Below are positions 37,310 through 46,283 of a DNA stretch of 64,000 bases, in pieces. The notes beneath the pieces were generated by a model. That model saw only the letters and a program-made list of their open reading frames with translations. It was not told the origin of the DNA and made no database searches. The translations under genes were made by a program, and so were the position numbers. How positions within the stretch are numbered: position 1 is the first letter of the stretch; each line of letters starts with the position of its first letter. This DNA is from Streptomyces drozdowiczii. GTDB lineage: Bacteria; Actinomycetota; Actinomycetes; Streptomycetales; Streptomycetaceae. Location of the stretch: positions 6,014,001 through 6,078,000 of the forward strand of contig NZ_CP098740.1 in the NCBI RefSeq assembly GCF_026167665.1, written 5' to 3'.

Positions 37310-38476
37310 TTGAGGATTCTGCACACATCGGACTGGCACCTCGGCCGGTCCTTCCACCGGGTCCCCCTGCTCGACGCCCAGGCCGCCTACCTCGACCACC
37401 TGGTCGCCACCGTCGCCGAGCGCGAGGTCGACGTCGTCGTGGTGGCGGGTGACGTGTACGACAGGGCGGTACCGCCGCTCAGCGCCGTCAAACTCTTCGA
37501 CGACGCCCTGCACCGGCTCGCCGCCGCCGGGGTGCCCACGGTGATGATCTCCGGCAACCACGACTCCGCCCGCCGCCTCGGCGTCGGCGCCGGGCTCATC
37601 GGCCGGGCCGGCATCCACCTGCGCACCGACCCCGCGCACTGCGCGACGCCCGTCGTCATCCCCGACGCACACGGCGACGTGGCGTTCTACGGGCTGCCCT
37701 ACCTGGAACCGGCCCTGGTCAAGGACGTCTTCAAGGCCGAGCGCGCCGGGCACGAGGCCGTGCTCACCGCCGCCATGGACCGCGTCCGCGCCGACCTCGC
37801 CCAACGGCCCGACGCCACCCGGTCCGTCGTCCTCGCCCACGCCTTCGTCGCCGGCGGCGAGCCCAGCGACAGCGAGCGCGACATCACCGTCGGCGGCGTC
37901 GCCGCGGTCCCGGCCGCGGTCTTCGACGGCGTCGACTACGTGGCGCTCGGCCACCTCCACGGCTGCCAGGCCGTCACCGACCGCGTCCGGTACTCCGGCT
38001 CCCCGCTCGCCTACTCGTTCTCCGAGGCCACCCACCGCAAGACCATGTGGCTCATCGACCTGGACGCCTCCGGGGCGGTCACCGGTGAACGGATCGACTG
38101 CCCGGTGCCCCGCCGCCTCGCCCGGCTGCACGGCCGGCTGGACGACCTCCTCGACGACCCCGCGCTCGACCGCCACGAGGACGCCTGGGTGGAGGCCACC
38201 CTCACCGACCCGGTCCGCCCCGCCGACCCCATGGCCCGCCTCACCGAGCGCTTCCCGCACACCCTCGCCCTCGTCTTCGAACCGGACCGGGCACCCGACG
38301 ACCCGGAACTCTCGTACGCCCGCCGGCTGCGCGGCCGCGACGACCAGACCATCGCGGAGGACTTCGTGGCCCATGTGCGCGGCGGCACGGGGACCGACGA
38401 GCGGGAGCGGGCGGTGCTGCGGGGCGCCTTCGACCACGTCCGGGTGGACGACGGCCTGCGCGAGGTGAACCGGTGA
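37310..38476 (+). CDS. sbcD: DNA repair exonuclease SbcD
   Basis: 388 residues starting at TTG 37310 with GGAG about eight bases upstream; the protein then begins L-R-I-L-H-T-S-D-W-H-L-G-R, as in nearly all SbcD proteins. A GTG at 37256 would add 18 unusual residues. Metallophosphatase motifs D-W-H, G-D-V-Y-D, G-N-H-D-S, and G-H-L-H are intact. It forms the Mn-dependent nuclease half of SbcCD (Mre11-like), which cleaves hairpins and blocked ends. The stop overlaps the start of sbcC by GTGA. Confidence 0.9.
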   Translation: MRILHTSDWHLGRSFHRVPLLDAQAAYLDHLVATVAEREVDVVVVAGDVYDRAVPPLSAVKLFDDALHRLAAAGVPTVMISGNHDSARRLGVGAGLIGRAGIHLRTDPAHCATPVVIPDAHGDVAFYGLPYLEPALVKDVFKAERAGHEAVLTAAMDRVRADLAQRPDATRSVVLAHAFVAGGEPSDSERDITVGGVAAVPAAVFDGVDYVALGHLHGCQAVTDRVRYSGSPLAYSFSEATHRKTMWLIDLDASGAVTGERIDCPVPRRLARLHGRLDDLLDDPALDRHEDAWVEATLTDPVRPADPMARLTERFPHTLALVFEPDRAPDDPELSYARRLRGRDDQTIAEDFVAHVRGGTGTDERERAVLRGAFDHVRVDDGLREVNR

Positions 38477-41400
38477 GGCTCCACACCCTCCGCGTCACCG
38501 CCTTCGGCCCCTTCGGCGCCACCCAGGAGATCGACTTCGACGCGCTCTCCGCCGCCGGCCTCTTCCTGCTCCACGGACCGACCGGAGCCGGGAAGACCTC
38601 CGTCCTGGACGCCGTCTGCTACGCCCTCTACGGAGCCGTGCCCGGCGCCCGGCAGAGCCCCGGCACCTCGCTGCGCAGCGACCACGCCCCGGCGGACCTG
38701 CCGACCGAGGTCCTGCTCGACCTCACCGTCGGCGGGCGCCGCCTGGAGATCACCCGCCGCCCGGCCCAGCCCCGCCCGAAGAAGCGGGGCGGCGGCCACA
38801 CCACGGAGAAGGCGCAGAGCTGGCTCCGCGAGTACGACCCCGAGGACGGCTGGCGGGCGCTCAGCCGGTCGCACCAGGAGATCGGCGAGGAGATCACCCA
38901 GCTCGTCGGCATGAGCCGCGAGCAGTTCTGCCAGGTGGTCCTGCTGCCCCAGGGCGACTTCGCCCGCTTCCTGCGCGCCGACGCGGAGGCGCGCGGGCGG
39001 CTCCTCGGCCGGCTCTTCGACACCCGGCGCTTCGCGGCCGTCGAGGAGCGCCTCGCCGAGCTGCGCCGGACGGCCGAGGCGCAGGTCAAGGCCGGTGACG
39101 ACCAGATCCTCGCGCTCGCCCAGCGCATCGCCCAGGCCGCCGGGCCCGCCGCCCGCGAGTGCCCGCTGCCGGACGTCCAGCCCGGCGACCCCGGCCTCGC
39201 GGACGCGGTCCTCGGGTGGGCCGCGACCGCCCGCAGCGGTGCCGGCGAACGCTGCGACATCGCCGCGTCGGTCCTGGCCACGGCGGAACGCCGGCACGCC
39301 GCCGCCCGCATCGCCCTGGACGCCGAACGGGAGCTCGCCGCGCTCCAGCAGCGGTACGCCGAGACCCGGCGCCGCGCCGACGCCGTGGAGGCCGGCCGCG
39401 CCGCCTGCGAGGAGGCGCGGGACCGCCTCGCGCGCGCCCGGAAGGCGGACCTCGTCGGTCCGGCCCTCGATCTGCGCGAGGCCGCGGAGCGGGCGTACCG
39501 GCGGGCGCGCGAGGAGCGGGACCGGGCCCGGTCCCGGCTGCCCGAGACCCTGGCCGACGCGGGCGCCGAGCAGCTGGCGGCCCTGGAGCACCGGCTCCGC
39601 GAGGACCTGGGCGGCCTGGAGTCGGCCCGGCGCGCCGAGCAGCGGGCGGCCGAGATCTCCGAGGAGCGCGCCGCCCTGGACCGGCAGGCCAGGGCCGACG
39701 AGGAGCTGGTCCGGGACGCGGAGGGCTGGCTCGCCGGCTGGGAGACCACCCGGCAGGACCTCCAGGCCCGCCTGGACGCCGCCCTCGAAGCCGCCACCCG
39801 CACCGAACTCCTGGCCCGCCGGCTCGACCCGGCCCGCCGCCGCCTCGACGCGGCGCGCCGCCGCGACGCACTGGCCGCCGAGGCGGCCACGGCCGGGCAG
39901 GCGCTGACCGCCGCCCGGGAACACGCCGCCGCCGCCCACGAGTTCTGGCTCGACCTGCGCGAGCGCCGCCTGCGCGACATCGCCGCCGAACTCGCCGCCC
40001 AGCTGGCCGACGGCACCGCCTGCGCGGTCTGCGGCGCGACGGACCACCCGGACCCGGCCCGCCCCGGCGACGGGCATGTGGACCGCGCGGCGGAGGAAGC
40101 CGCCGAACGCGCCCACCGCGACGCGGAACGGGCCCGCGCCACGGCGGAGCAGTCCCTGGCACTGGTACGCGAACGCCACGCGACGGCCCGCGCGGAGGCG
40201 GCGGGGGCCGCCGCTACCGACGCGGAGGCGCGCCCGGACACCGGCGCCCCGACAGATGGCACGGCCGCCTCCGACACCGCCCCCGCATCCGCTCCCGCCG
40301 TCGATGTGGCGTCGGGCTCCGGCGGGGGCACAGGCACAGGCGCCCGGCCGGGCGATTCCCGGCCGACCGGGGGCGCGGCCCCCGAGAGCGACCCCACCGT
40401 CGCCGCGCTCGCCGACCTCGTGGCCGGCCTCGCCGCCGAGCACGCCGAGGCGTACCGCCTCGCCGCCGGAGCGCACTCCGCCCGGGAAGCGCTCGCCGGC
40501 GCCGAGCGGGAGCACCGGCGGCGGTCCGAGGAGCGGCAGCGGGTCGGGCAGCGGGGTGCCGCCCGGACCTCGCGGCGCGAGTCGCTGGACCGGGAGCAGA
40601 CGGACATCGACGCCGCGCTGGACCGGGCGCGCGGGGGTACCCGAGCGTCGCCGAGCACGCCGCCGTGGTTCAGCGACGGGTCGCCCTGCTCGCCGGGGCG
40701 GGCGGGGCGGTGCGCGAGGAGGAGAGCGCGGCGGCACGGCTGAAGGAGGCCGACGACCGGCTCGCGGACGCCGCCTTCCGGGCCGGGTTCGAGACGCCGG
40801 AGGCCGCCGCCGCGACCCTGCTGGACGACGCGGCGCAGCGTACGCTCCAGCACCGCGTCGACGCCTGGCAGGCCGAGGCCGCCGCCGTCGCCGACCGGCT
40901 CGCCGAGACCGACGCCCGGGACGCCGCGAACCGCCCGCCCGCCGCCCCCGAAGCCGCCCGGGAGCACTTCGACCGGGCCGAGCGCGCGCTCCGCGAAGCC
41001 GCCGCCGGCCTGGACGCGGCGCGGGAACGCCGTACCGAACTCGCCAGGCTCTCCCGCCGCGTGGCGGACGAGGTGCGCGCGCTGGGCCCCGTGCGCGAGG
41101 AGCACGAACGCGTCGCCCGGCTCGCCGGGCTCACCGCCGGCACCTCGGCGGACAACGCGCGCAAGATGCGCCTGGAGTCCTACGTGCTCGCGGCCCGGCT
41201 GGAACAGGTCGCGGCGGCGGCCACCGCCCGGTTGCGGCGGATGTCCTCGGGCCGCTACCAGCTCGTCCACTCCGACGCCCGCACCGGCGGCCGCAGGGCG
41301 GGGCTCGGCCTACACGTCATCGACGCCTGGACCGGCCGCGAGCGCGACACCGCCACGCTCTCCGGCGGCGAGACGTTCTTCGCCTCGCTGGCCCTGGCGC

Positions 41401-41669
41401 TCGGCCTCGCCGACGTCGTGACCGACGAGGCCGGAGGCGTACGCCTGGACACCCTGTTCATCGACGAGGGGTTCGGCAGTCTGGACGACCAGACGCTGGA
41501 CGAAGTGCTCGACGTGCTCGACTCGCTGCGCGAACGGGACCGCAGCGTCGGCATCGTCAGCCATGTCGCGGACCTGCGCCGCCGCATCCCCGCCCAGCTG
41601 GAGGTGGTGAAGGAGCGGCACGGCTCGGCCGTGCGGCTCCGCTCCGGGGCGGACGGGCTCAGCGGCTGA
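38473..41669 (+). pseudogene. sbcC: SbcC ATPase subunit, frameshifted as written
   Basis: GTG 38473 overlaps the sbcD stop. Walker A G-P-T-G-A-G-K-T-S lies near residue 35, followed by coiled coil and the zinc hook C-A-V-C near 517. A Pro/Ala/Gly/Thr-rich insert (about 40200-40395) follows the hook. The frame breaks in the G-run 40633-40637. The second coiled coil, signature L-S-G-G-E-T, Walker B L-F-I-D-E-G-F-G-S-L-D and S-H-V continue in another frame. Adding one G gives about 1065 residues, normal for the family. With SbcD it forms the long-arm nuclease of DNA end repair. The break is likely a sequencing error. Confidence 0.87.
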
Positions 41670-42105
41670 TCGGCCGCCCCGGCAGCGGCGAGGAGTAGAC
41701 GACGCTCGTGGTGACGGAGCCCAGGGCGCCGATCTTCCCGGAGACGGTCTCCAGATGGCTCATCGAGCGGGCCGTCACCTTGAGCACGAAGCAGTCGTCG
41801 CCGGTGACGTGATGGGCCTCCACGATCTCCGGCGTGGTGTCGAGGAGGTCGTGGAACGGCTTGTAGTTGCCGTTCGGATACCGCAGCCGTACGAAGGCGA
41901 GGATCGGCAGCCCGAGCCGTTCCGGATCGACCACGGCCGCGTAACCGCTGATGACCCCGGTCTCCTCGAGCCGGCGGACCCGCTCCGTCACGGCGCTCGG
42001 CGACATGGCCACCGCCCGCGCCAGCTCCGCGAACGAGGCGCGGCCCTCGCGTTGCAGCACGTCGAGAATGCGCCAGTCGGTGGCGTCCGGGGAATAGTCG
42101 CTCAT
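41659..42105 (-). CDS. Lrp/AsnC-family regulator
   Basis: 148 residues from ATG 42105. The N-terminal helix-turn-helix (W-R-I-L-D-V-L-Q-R-E-G-R-A-S-F-A-E-L-A) and the C-terminal RAM domain (V-T-G-D-D-C-F-V-L-K) are clear. It is divergent from the rhodanese gene, with a 10+10 inverted repeat between. This pairing recurs in actinobacteria and suggests control of that gene, perhaps in response to an amino acid or sulfur compound. Confidence 0.87.
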   Translation of the reverse strand: MSDYSPDATDWRILDVLQREGRASFAELARAVAMSPSAVTERVRRLEETGVISGYAAVVDPERLGLPILAFVRLRYPNGNYKPFHDLLDTTPEIVEAHHVTGDDCFVLKVTARSMSHLETVSGKIGALGSVTTSVVYSSPLPGRPISR

Positions 42106-42124
42106 TCGGGCAGAGAACCGTGGA

Positions 42125-42156
42125 ATCCCCGGCAGGTCAAGGCCGCTGCCGGGGAT
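42125..42156. promoter_or_regulatory. Inverted repeat between AsnC and rhodanese genes
   Basis: ATCCCCGGCA (42125-42134) is exactly inverted as TGCCGGGGAT (42147-42156), 12 bases apart. Its place in the divergent promoter suggests an operator for the AsnC protein, though it could also be a hairpin. Confidence 0.5.
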
Positions 42157-42198
42157 CTCGCCTTCCGGACCTGGCGCGCCGATCATAGATTTTCAGGC

Positions 42199-42687
42199 AT
42201 GACTCCCCAGCCCGGCGCCCTCGCCGCCCACCCGGTCCTGAGCGTGCCGCCCGCCGAACCCGCCGACGCCGTCGCCTACTTCGGAGCCTCGCTCGCCTTC
42301 CACGCCGATGTCTCGGACGTCGCGGCGGCCCTGGCCGCCGGGGGAGACCCCGGCTTCGTCCTGCTCGATTCCCGGTCCACCGAGTCCTGGGACCAGGGGC
42401 ACATCCCGGGCGCCCTGCACCTGCCGACCGCGCTCGTCGCCGAGCAGGCACCCCGGCTCCTCGACCCGGCCGTGCCGGTGGTCACGTACTGCTGGGGACC
42501 CGGCTGCAACGGCGCCACCCGCGCCGCCCTCGCCCTGGCCAGGCTCGGTTACCGGGTCAAGGAGATGCTCGGCGGCTTCGAGTACTGGGCGCGCGAGGGA
42601 TTCCCGTACGAGACCTGGGAGGGGGAAGGGAGGCGCGCCGCCGACCCGCTGACCGCGCCGGCCGGCACGGACGACTGCGGCTGCTGA
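42199..42687 (+). CDS. Rhodanese-like protein
   Basis: 162 residues. The active loop Y-C-W-G-P-G-C-N-G-A holds the candidate catalytic cysteine. D-S-R-S-T-E-S-W-D-Q-G-H-I-P-G-A-L-H is the CDC25-like N-terminal signature. It transfers or senses sulfane sulfur. The C-terminus ends D-D-C-G-C, a possible metal or thiol site. TAGATT (42186-42191) eight bases ahead indicates a leaderless mRNA. Confidence 0.87.
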   Translation: MTPQPGALAAHPVLSVPPAEPADAVAYFGASLAFHADVSDVAAALAAGGDPGFVLLDSRSTESWDQGHIPGALHLPTALVAEQAPRLLDPAVPVVTYCWGPGCNGATRAALALARLGYRVKEMLGGFEYWAREGFPYETWEGEGRRAADPLTAPAGTDDCGC

Positions 42688-42689
42688 CG

Positions 42690-42727
42690 GCGGCCGGGCC
42701 CGGGGACGGCACCCCGGGCCCGGCCGC
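42690..42727. terminator. Strong terminator between convergent genes
   Basis: GCGGCCGGGCCCGGGG (42690-42705) pairs perfectly with CCCCGGGCCCGGCCGC (42712-42727) around a six-base loop, the longest perfect stem in the window. Confidence 0.85.
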
Positions 42728-42733
42728 ACCCGG

Positions 42734-44419
42734 TCAGAGCTTCGACAGCTCGTCCACCAGGTCGTCCAGACCCAGCGGGCCCTGGGACAGGGCCGCCATG
42801 TGCCACGCCTTGAGGTCGAAGGCGTCACCGTGCGCCTTCCGGGCGTTCTCCCGGCCCAACAGCCAGGCGCGCTCGCCCAGCTTGTAGCCGATGGCCTGGC
42901 CCGGCATCGAGAGGTAGCGGGTCAGCTCGCTCTCCACGAAGTCGGCGGGCCGGCCGCTGTGGTTGCCGAAGAACTCCTGCGCCAGCTCCGGCGTCCACCG
43001 CTCACCCGGGTGGAACGGCGAGTCGGCCGGGATCTCCAGGCCCACATGCATGCCGATGTCCACGATCACCCGGCAGGCGCGCATCATCTGCGCGTCCAGA
43101 TAGCCGAGCCGGCGCTCCGCGTCGGGCAGGAAGCCCAGCTCGTCCATCAGCCGCTCCGCGTACAGCGCCCAGCCCTCGGCGTTGGCGCTGACGATGCCGA
43201 TCGACGCCTGGTAGCGCGACAGGCTCTCCGCCACGTGCGCCCACTGGGCGAGCTGGAGGTGGTGACCGGGCACGCCCTCGTGGTACCAGGTGGACACCAG
43301 GTCGTACACCGGGAAGCGGGTCTCGCCCATGGTCGGCAGCCAGGTGCGGCCGGGCCGCGAGAAGTCCTCGGAGGGGCCCGTGTAGTACGGGGCGGCGGCG
43401 CCGCCGGGCGGCGCGATCCGCGACTCCACCCGGCGCACCCGCTCGGCCAGTTCGAAGTGCGTCCCGTCCAGCGCGTCGATCGCCTCGTCCATCAGGCCCT
43501 GGAGCCACGCCTGGACCTCGTCCACGCCCTCGATGTGCTTGCCGTGCACATCGAGATGGGCCAGCGCCTCCCAGGGGCCCGCGCCCGGCAGCACCTTCTC
43601 GGCCTCGGTCTTCATCTCGGCGAGCAGCCGGTGGTATTCGGACCAGCCGTACGCGTACGCCTCGTCCAGATCCAGGTCCGTGCCGTTGAAGTAGCGCGAC
43701 CAGCGGGCGTACCGCTCACGGCCCACCGTGTCGGGCTCGCCCTCGATCCCGGGGGCGTACACCTCGCGCATCCAGTGGCGCAGCTCGTCCAGCGCGCCGG
43801 TGGCCTGCGCGGCGGCCTCGTCCAGCTCCGCGCGCAGGCTGTCCGGGCCGCCGGCCGCGAAGTCCCGGAAGAAGCCGTTCGTGCCGTCGCCGACCCACTC
43901 GTCCAGCTGCCCGAGGAACGTGGCGGTGGCACGCGGACCGCCGTGCAGCTTGCGTTCCAGACCGAGCGCCAGGGACTCCTGGTAGCCGGCGAGCGCCGCC
44001 GGAACGGCCCGCAGCCGCTCCACGACGGCCGCCCAGTCCTCGTCCGTCTCGGTCGGCGTCACCGTGAACACCTCACGGATCGAGTGCGCGGGGGAGTGCA
44101 GGTTGGAGACGGCCCGCAGCGCCTCGTCCGCCTCGTGCACGGCGAGTTCGGCCGTCAGCCGCTCCCGCAGCAGCCGGCCGCAGCGGCGCTCGGCGTCCTC
44201 GGCGGCCCCGGGCAGCTGCTCCGCGCGGTCGAGCCGGGCGAGCGTGTCCCGGGCCAGCGCGGCCAGTTGTTCCTGGCCGGCGGGGGAGAAGTCGGGAAGG
44301 CGGCGCGAACTTGCCGCGACACCGAGGTAGGTGCCGGAGATCGGGTCGAGTTCGATGAAGGCGTCGACGTAGGCGTCGGCGATCTGGCGCGGCAGTGCGC
44401 TGCTGGAAGAGTCAGACAT
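42734..44419 (-). CDS. DUF885 family protein (putative zinc carboxypeptidase-like hydrolase)
   Basis: 561 residues from ATG 44419; an upstream extension is not needed. Near the middle-to-end, W-Y-H-E-G-V-P-G-H-H-L-Q resembles the HExxxGHH zinc site of this family. E-T-R-F-P-V-Y-D-L and E-G-W-A-L-Y-A-E-R are also typical. There is no signal peptide, so it is cytoplasmic. DUF885 proteins are thought to be peptidases but few have been tested. It lies beside an AsnC regulator gene 38 bases upstream, on the same strand. Confidence 0.87.
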   Translation of the reverse strand: MSDSSSSALPRQIADAYVDAFIELDPISGTYLGVAASSRRLPDFSPAGQEQLAALARDTLARLDRAEQLPGAAEDAERRCGRLLRERLTAELAVHEADEALRAVSNLHSPAHSIREVFTVTPTETDEDWAAVVERLRAVPAALAGYQESLALGLERKLHGGPRATATFLGQLDEWVGDGTNGFFRDFAAGGPDSLRAELDEAAAQATGALDELRHWMREVYAPGIEGEPDTVGRERYARWSRYFNGTDLDLDEAYAYGWSEYHRLLAEMKTEAEKVLPGAGPWEALAHLDVHGKHIEGVDEVQAWLQGLMDEAIDALDGTHFELAERVRRVESRIAPPGGAAAPYYTGPSEDFSRPGRTWLPTMGETRFPVYDLVSTWYHEGVPGHHLQLAQWAHVAESLSRYQASIGIVSANAEGWALYAERLMDELGFLPDAERRLGYLDAQMMRACRVIVDIGMHVGLEIPADSPFHPGERWTPELAQEFFGNHSGRPADFVESELTRYLSMPGQAIGYKLGERAWLLGRENARKAHGDAFDLKAWHMAALSQGPLGLDDLVDELSKL

Positions 44420-44457
44420 GCGTACATCCTCGTACGGGGAGGGCCCTCGCGTCACTA

Positions 44458-44976
44458 TCAATCGGCGGGACGGACCTGACCGGGGGCCGGAACCGTCACC
44501 CCCGGCACCGGTGGGAGCAGCGGTCCGCACTCCCACTGCTGGAAGATCAACCGCGTCTCCACCCGGGCCACTTCGCGCCGCGAGGTGAACTCGTCCAGCA
44601 CGAGCCGTTGCAGATCGGCCGTGTCCGCCACGGCCACATGCACCAGATAGTCGTCGGGGCCGGTCAGATGGAACAGGGCCCGGGACTCCGGCAGCGACCT
44701 GATCCGCTCCACGAACGGCCCGATCAGCTCCCGTCGGTGCGGCCGTACCTGTACGGACAGCAGCGCCTCCAGACCCCGGCCGAGTCTGGCCGGATCCAGC
44801 CGCAGCTGGTGACCGAGGATGACACCGGTGCGGCGCAGGCGGGCCACCCGGTCCAGACACGTCGAGGGCGCCACGCCGACCTCGGCCGCCAGCTCCCGGT
44901 ACGTGGTCCGGGCGTCGTTCTGCAACAGCCGCAGAATGTGCAGATCGACCGTGTCGAGAGCGACGGATTCAGTCAT
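44458..44976 (-). CDS. Lrp/AsnC-family regulator (next to methionine gamma-lyase-type gene)
   Basis: 172 residues from ATG 44976. The N-terminal helix-turn-helix (D-L-H-I-L-R-L-L-Q-N-D-A-R-T-T-Y) and RAM domain (L-T-G-P-D-D-Y-L-V-H-V-A-V) are clear. It is divergent from the PLP lyase gene with 59 bases between, and probably controls it in response to a sulfur amino acid or similar ligand. A weak inverted pair GAACG/CGTTC flanks the gap. Confidence 0.87.
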   Translation of the reverse strand: MTESVALDTVDLHILRLLQNDARTTYRELAAEVGVAPSTCLDRVARLRRTGVILGHQLRLDPARLGRGLEALLSVQVRPHRRELIGPFVERIRSLPESRALFHLTGPDDYLVHVAVADTADLQRLVLDEFTSRREVARVETRLIFQQWECGPLLPPVPGVTVPAPGQVRPAD

Positions 44977-45035
44977 TCGGCGAACGTAGCACGGCCTTTG
45001 GGCCGCACCTTCCGGTGAGCGTTCAGAGTGCGCGC

Positions 45036-46283
45036 ATGGACAACGAATCCGTGCTGCCGCCCTCGACCACCCCGTCCCGGGCGCTCGCCACCGAAGCCGT
45101 GCACGCCGGACGCGACGACCTCGCGGCCCTCGGCCTGCACGCCGCACCGATCGACCTGTCGACCACCTACCCCTCGTACGACTCCCGCGCCGAGGCCGAG
45201 CGGATCGACGCCTTCGCCACCACCGGGGCCCGCCCGGACGGCCCGCCGGTCTACGCACGGCTCGACAACCCCACCACCGGCCGCTTCGAAACGGCACTCG
45301 CCCGGCTCGAATCCACCGCGAGCGCGGTGGCGTTCGCCAGCGGCATGGCCGCGCTGACCGCCGTCCTGCTGGCCCGCGCGAGCGTGGGACTGCGCCATGT
45401 GGTGGCCGTGCGGCCGCTGTACGGGTGCAGCGACCACCTGCTGGGCGCCGGGCTGCTGGGCACCGAGGTGACCTGGACGGACCCGGCGGGCATCGCGGAG
45501 GCGATCCGGCCCGACACGGGTCTGGTGATCGTGGAGACCCCGGCCAACCCGACCCTGGCCGAGGTGGACATCCGGGCCGTCGCCCACTCCTGCGGTTCGG
45601 TTCCGCTGCTGGTCGACAACACCTTCGCGACGCCCGTCCTCCAGCGTCCCGTCGAGCACGGGGCGCGGATCGTGCTGCACAGCGCGACGAAGTACCTGGG
45701 CGGGCACGGTGACGTGATGGGCGGAGTCGTCGCGTGCGACGAGGAGTTCGCCGCCGTGCTGCGCCGGATCCGCTTCGCCACCGGCGGGGTCCTGCACCCG
45801 ATGGCCGGCTATCTGCTGCTGCGGGGCCTGTCCACCCTGCCGGTGCGGGTCCGGGCCGCCTCCACGAGCGCCGCCGAACTCGCCCGCCGGCTCTCCGCCG
45901 ACCCCCGGGTGGCGCGGGTGCACTACCCGGAGATCGGCGGCGCCATGGTCGCGTTCGAGGTGTACGGAGACCCGCACCAGGTGATCGCGGGGGTGCGGCT
46001 GATCACCCCGGCCGTCAGCCTCGGCAGCGTGGACACCCTCATCCAGCACCCGGCCTCCATCAGCCACCGCATCGTGGACGAGGGAGACCGGCACGCCTCC
46101 GGCGTCGGAGACCGGCTGCTGCGGATGTCGGTGGGCCTGGAGGACGTCGAGGACCTGTGGGCCGACCTGTGCCAGGCGCTGGGCGGCGGCGATTCCGTAC
46201 GCGGTGGGGTCAGTGCTCGGCCTGTTCGTACGGCGGCAGCTGCGGCAGGGGGCGCGCCGGGGTCGCCGCGAGGCGTGCGGTGA
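45036..46283 (+). CDS. Cys/Met metabolism PLP enzyme (methionine gamma-lyase / cystathionine gamma-lyase type)
   Basis: 415 residues. The PLP-lysine motif H-S-A-T-K-Y-L-G-G-H (Lys) and the fold signature A-R-L-D-N-P-T-T-G-R-F-E-T-A-L-A are intact. The AsnC gene beside it favours a catabolic role such as methionine breakdown. The last 37 or so residues (G-D-S-V-R-G-G-V-S-A-R-P...) do not look like the family and overlap the convergent GNAT gene by 74 bases. This may be a natural extension or another small indel near 46190. Substrate choice between Met and cystathionine is not resolved. Confidence 0.85.
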   Translation: MDNESVLPPSTTPSRALATEAVHAGRDDLAALGLHAAPIDLSTTYPSYDSRAEAERIDAFATTGARPDGPPVYARLDNPTTGRFETALARLESTASAVAFASGMAALTAVLLARASVGLRHVVAVRPLYGCSDHLLGAGLLGTEVTWTDPAGIAEAIRPDTGLVIVETPANPTLAEVDIRAVAHSCGSVPLLVDNTFATPVLQRPVEHGARIVLHSATKYLGGHGDVMGGVVACDEEFAAVLRRIRFATGGVLHPMAGYLLLRGLSTLPVRVRAASTSAAELARRLSADPRVARVHYPEIGGAMVAFEVYGDPHQVIAGVRLITPAVSLGSVDTLIQHPASISHRIVDEGDRHASGVGDRLLRMSVGLEDVEDLWADLCQALGGGDSVRGGVSARPVRTAAAAAGGAPGSPRGVR

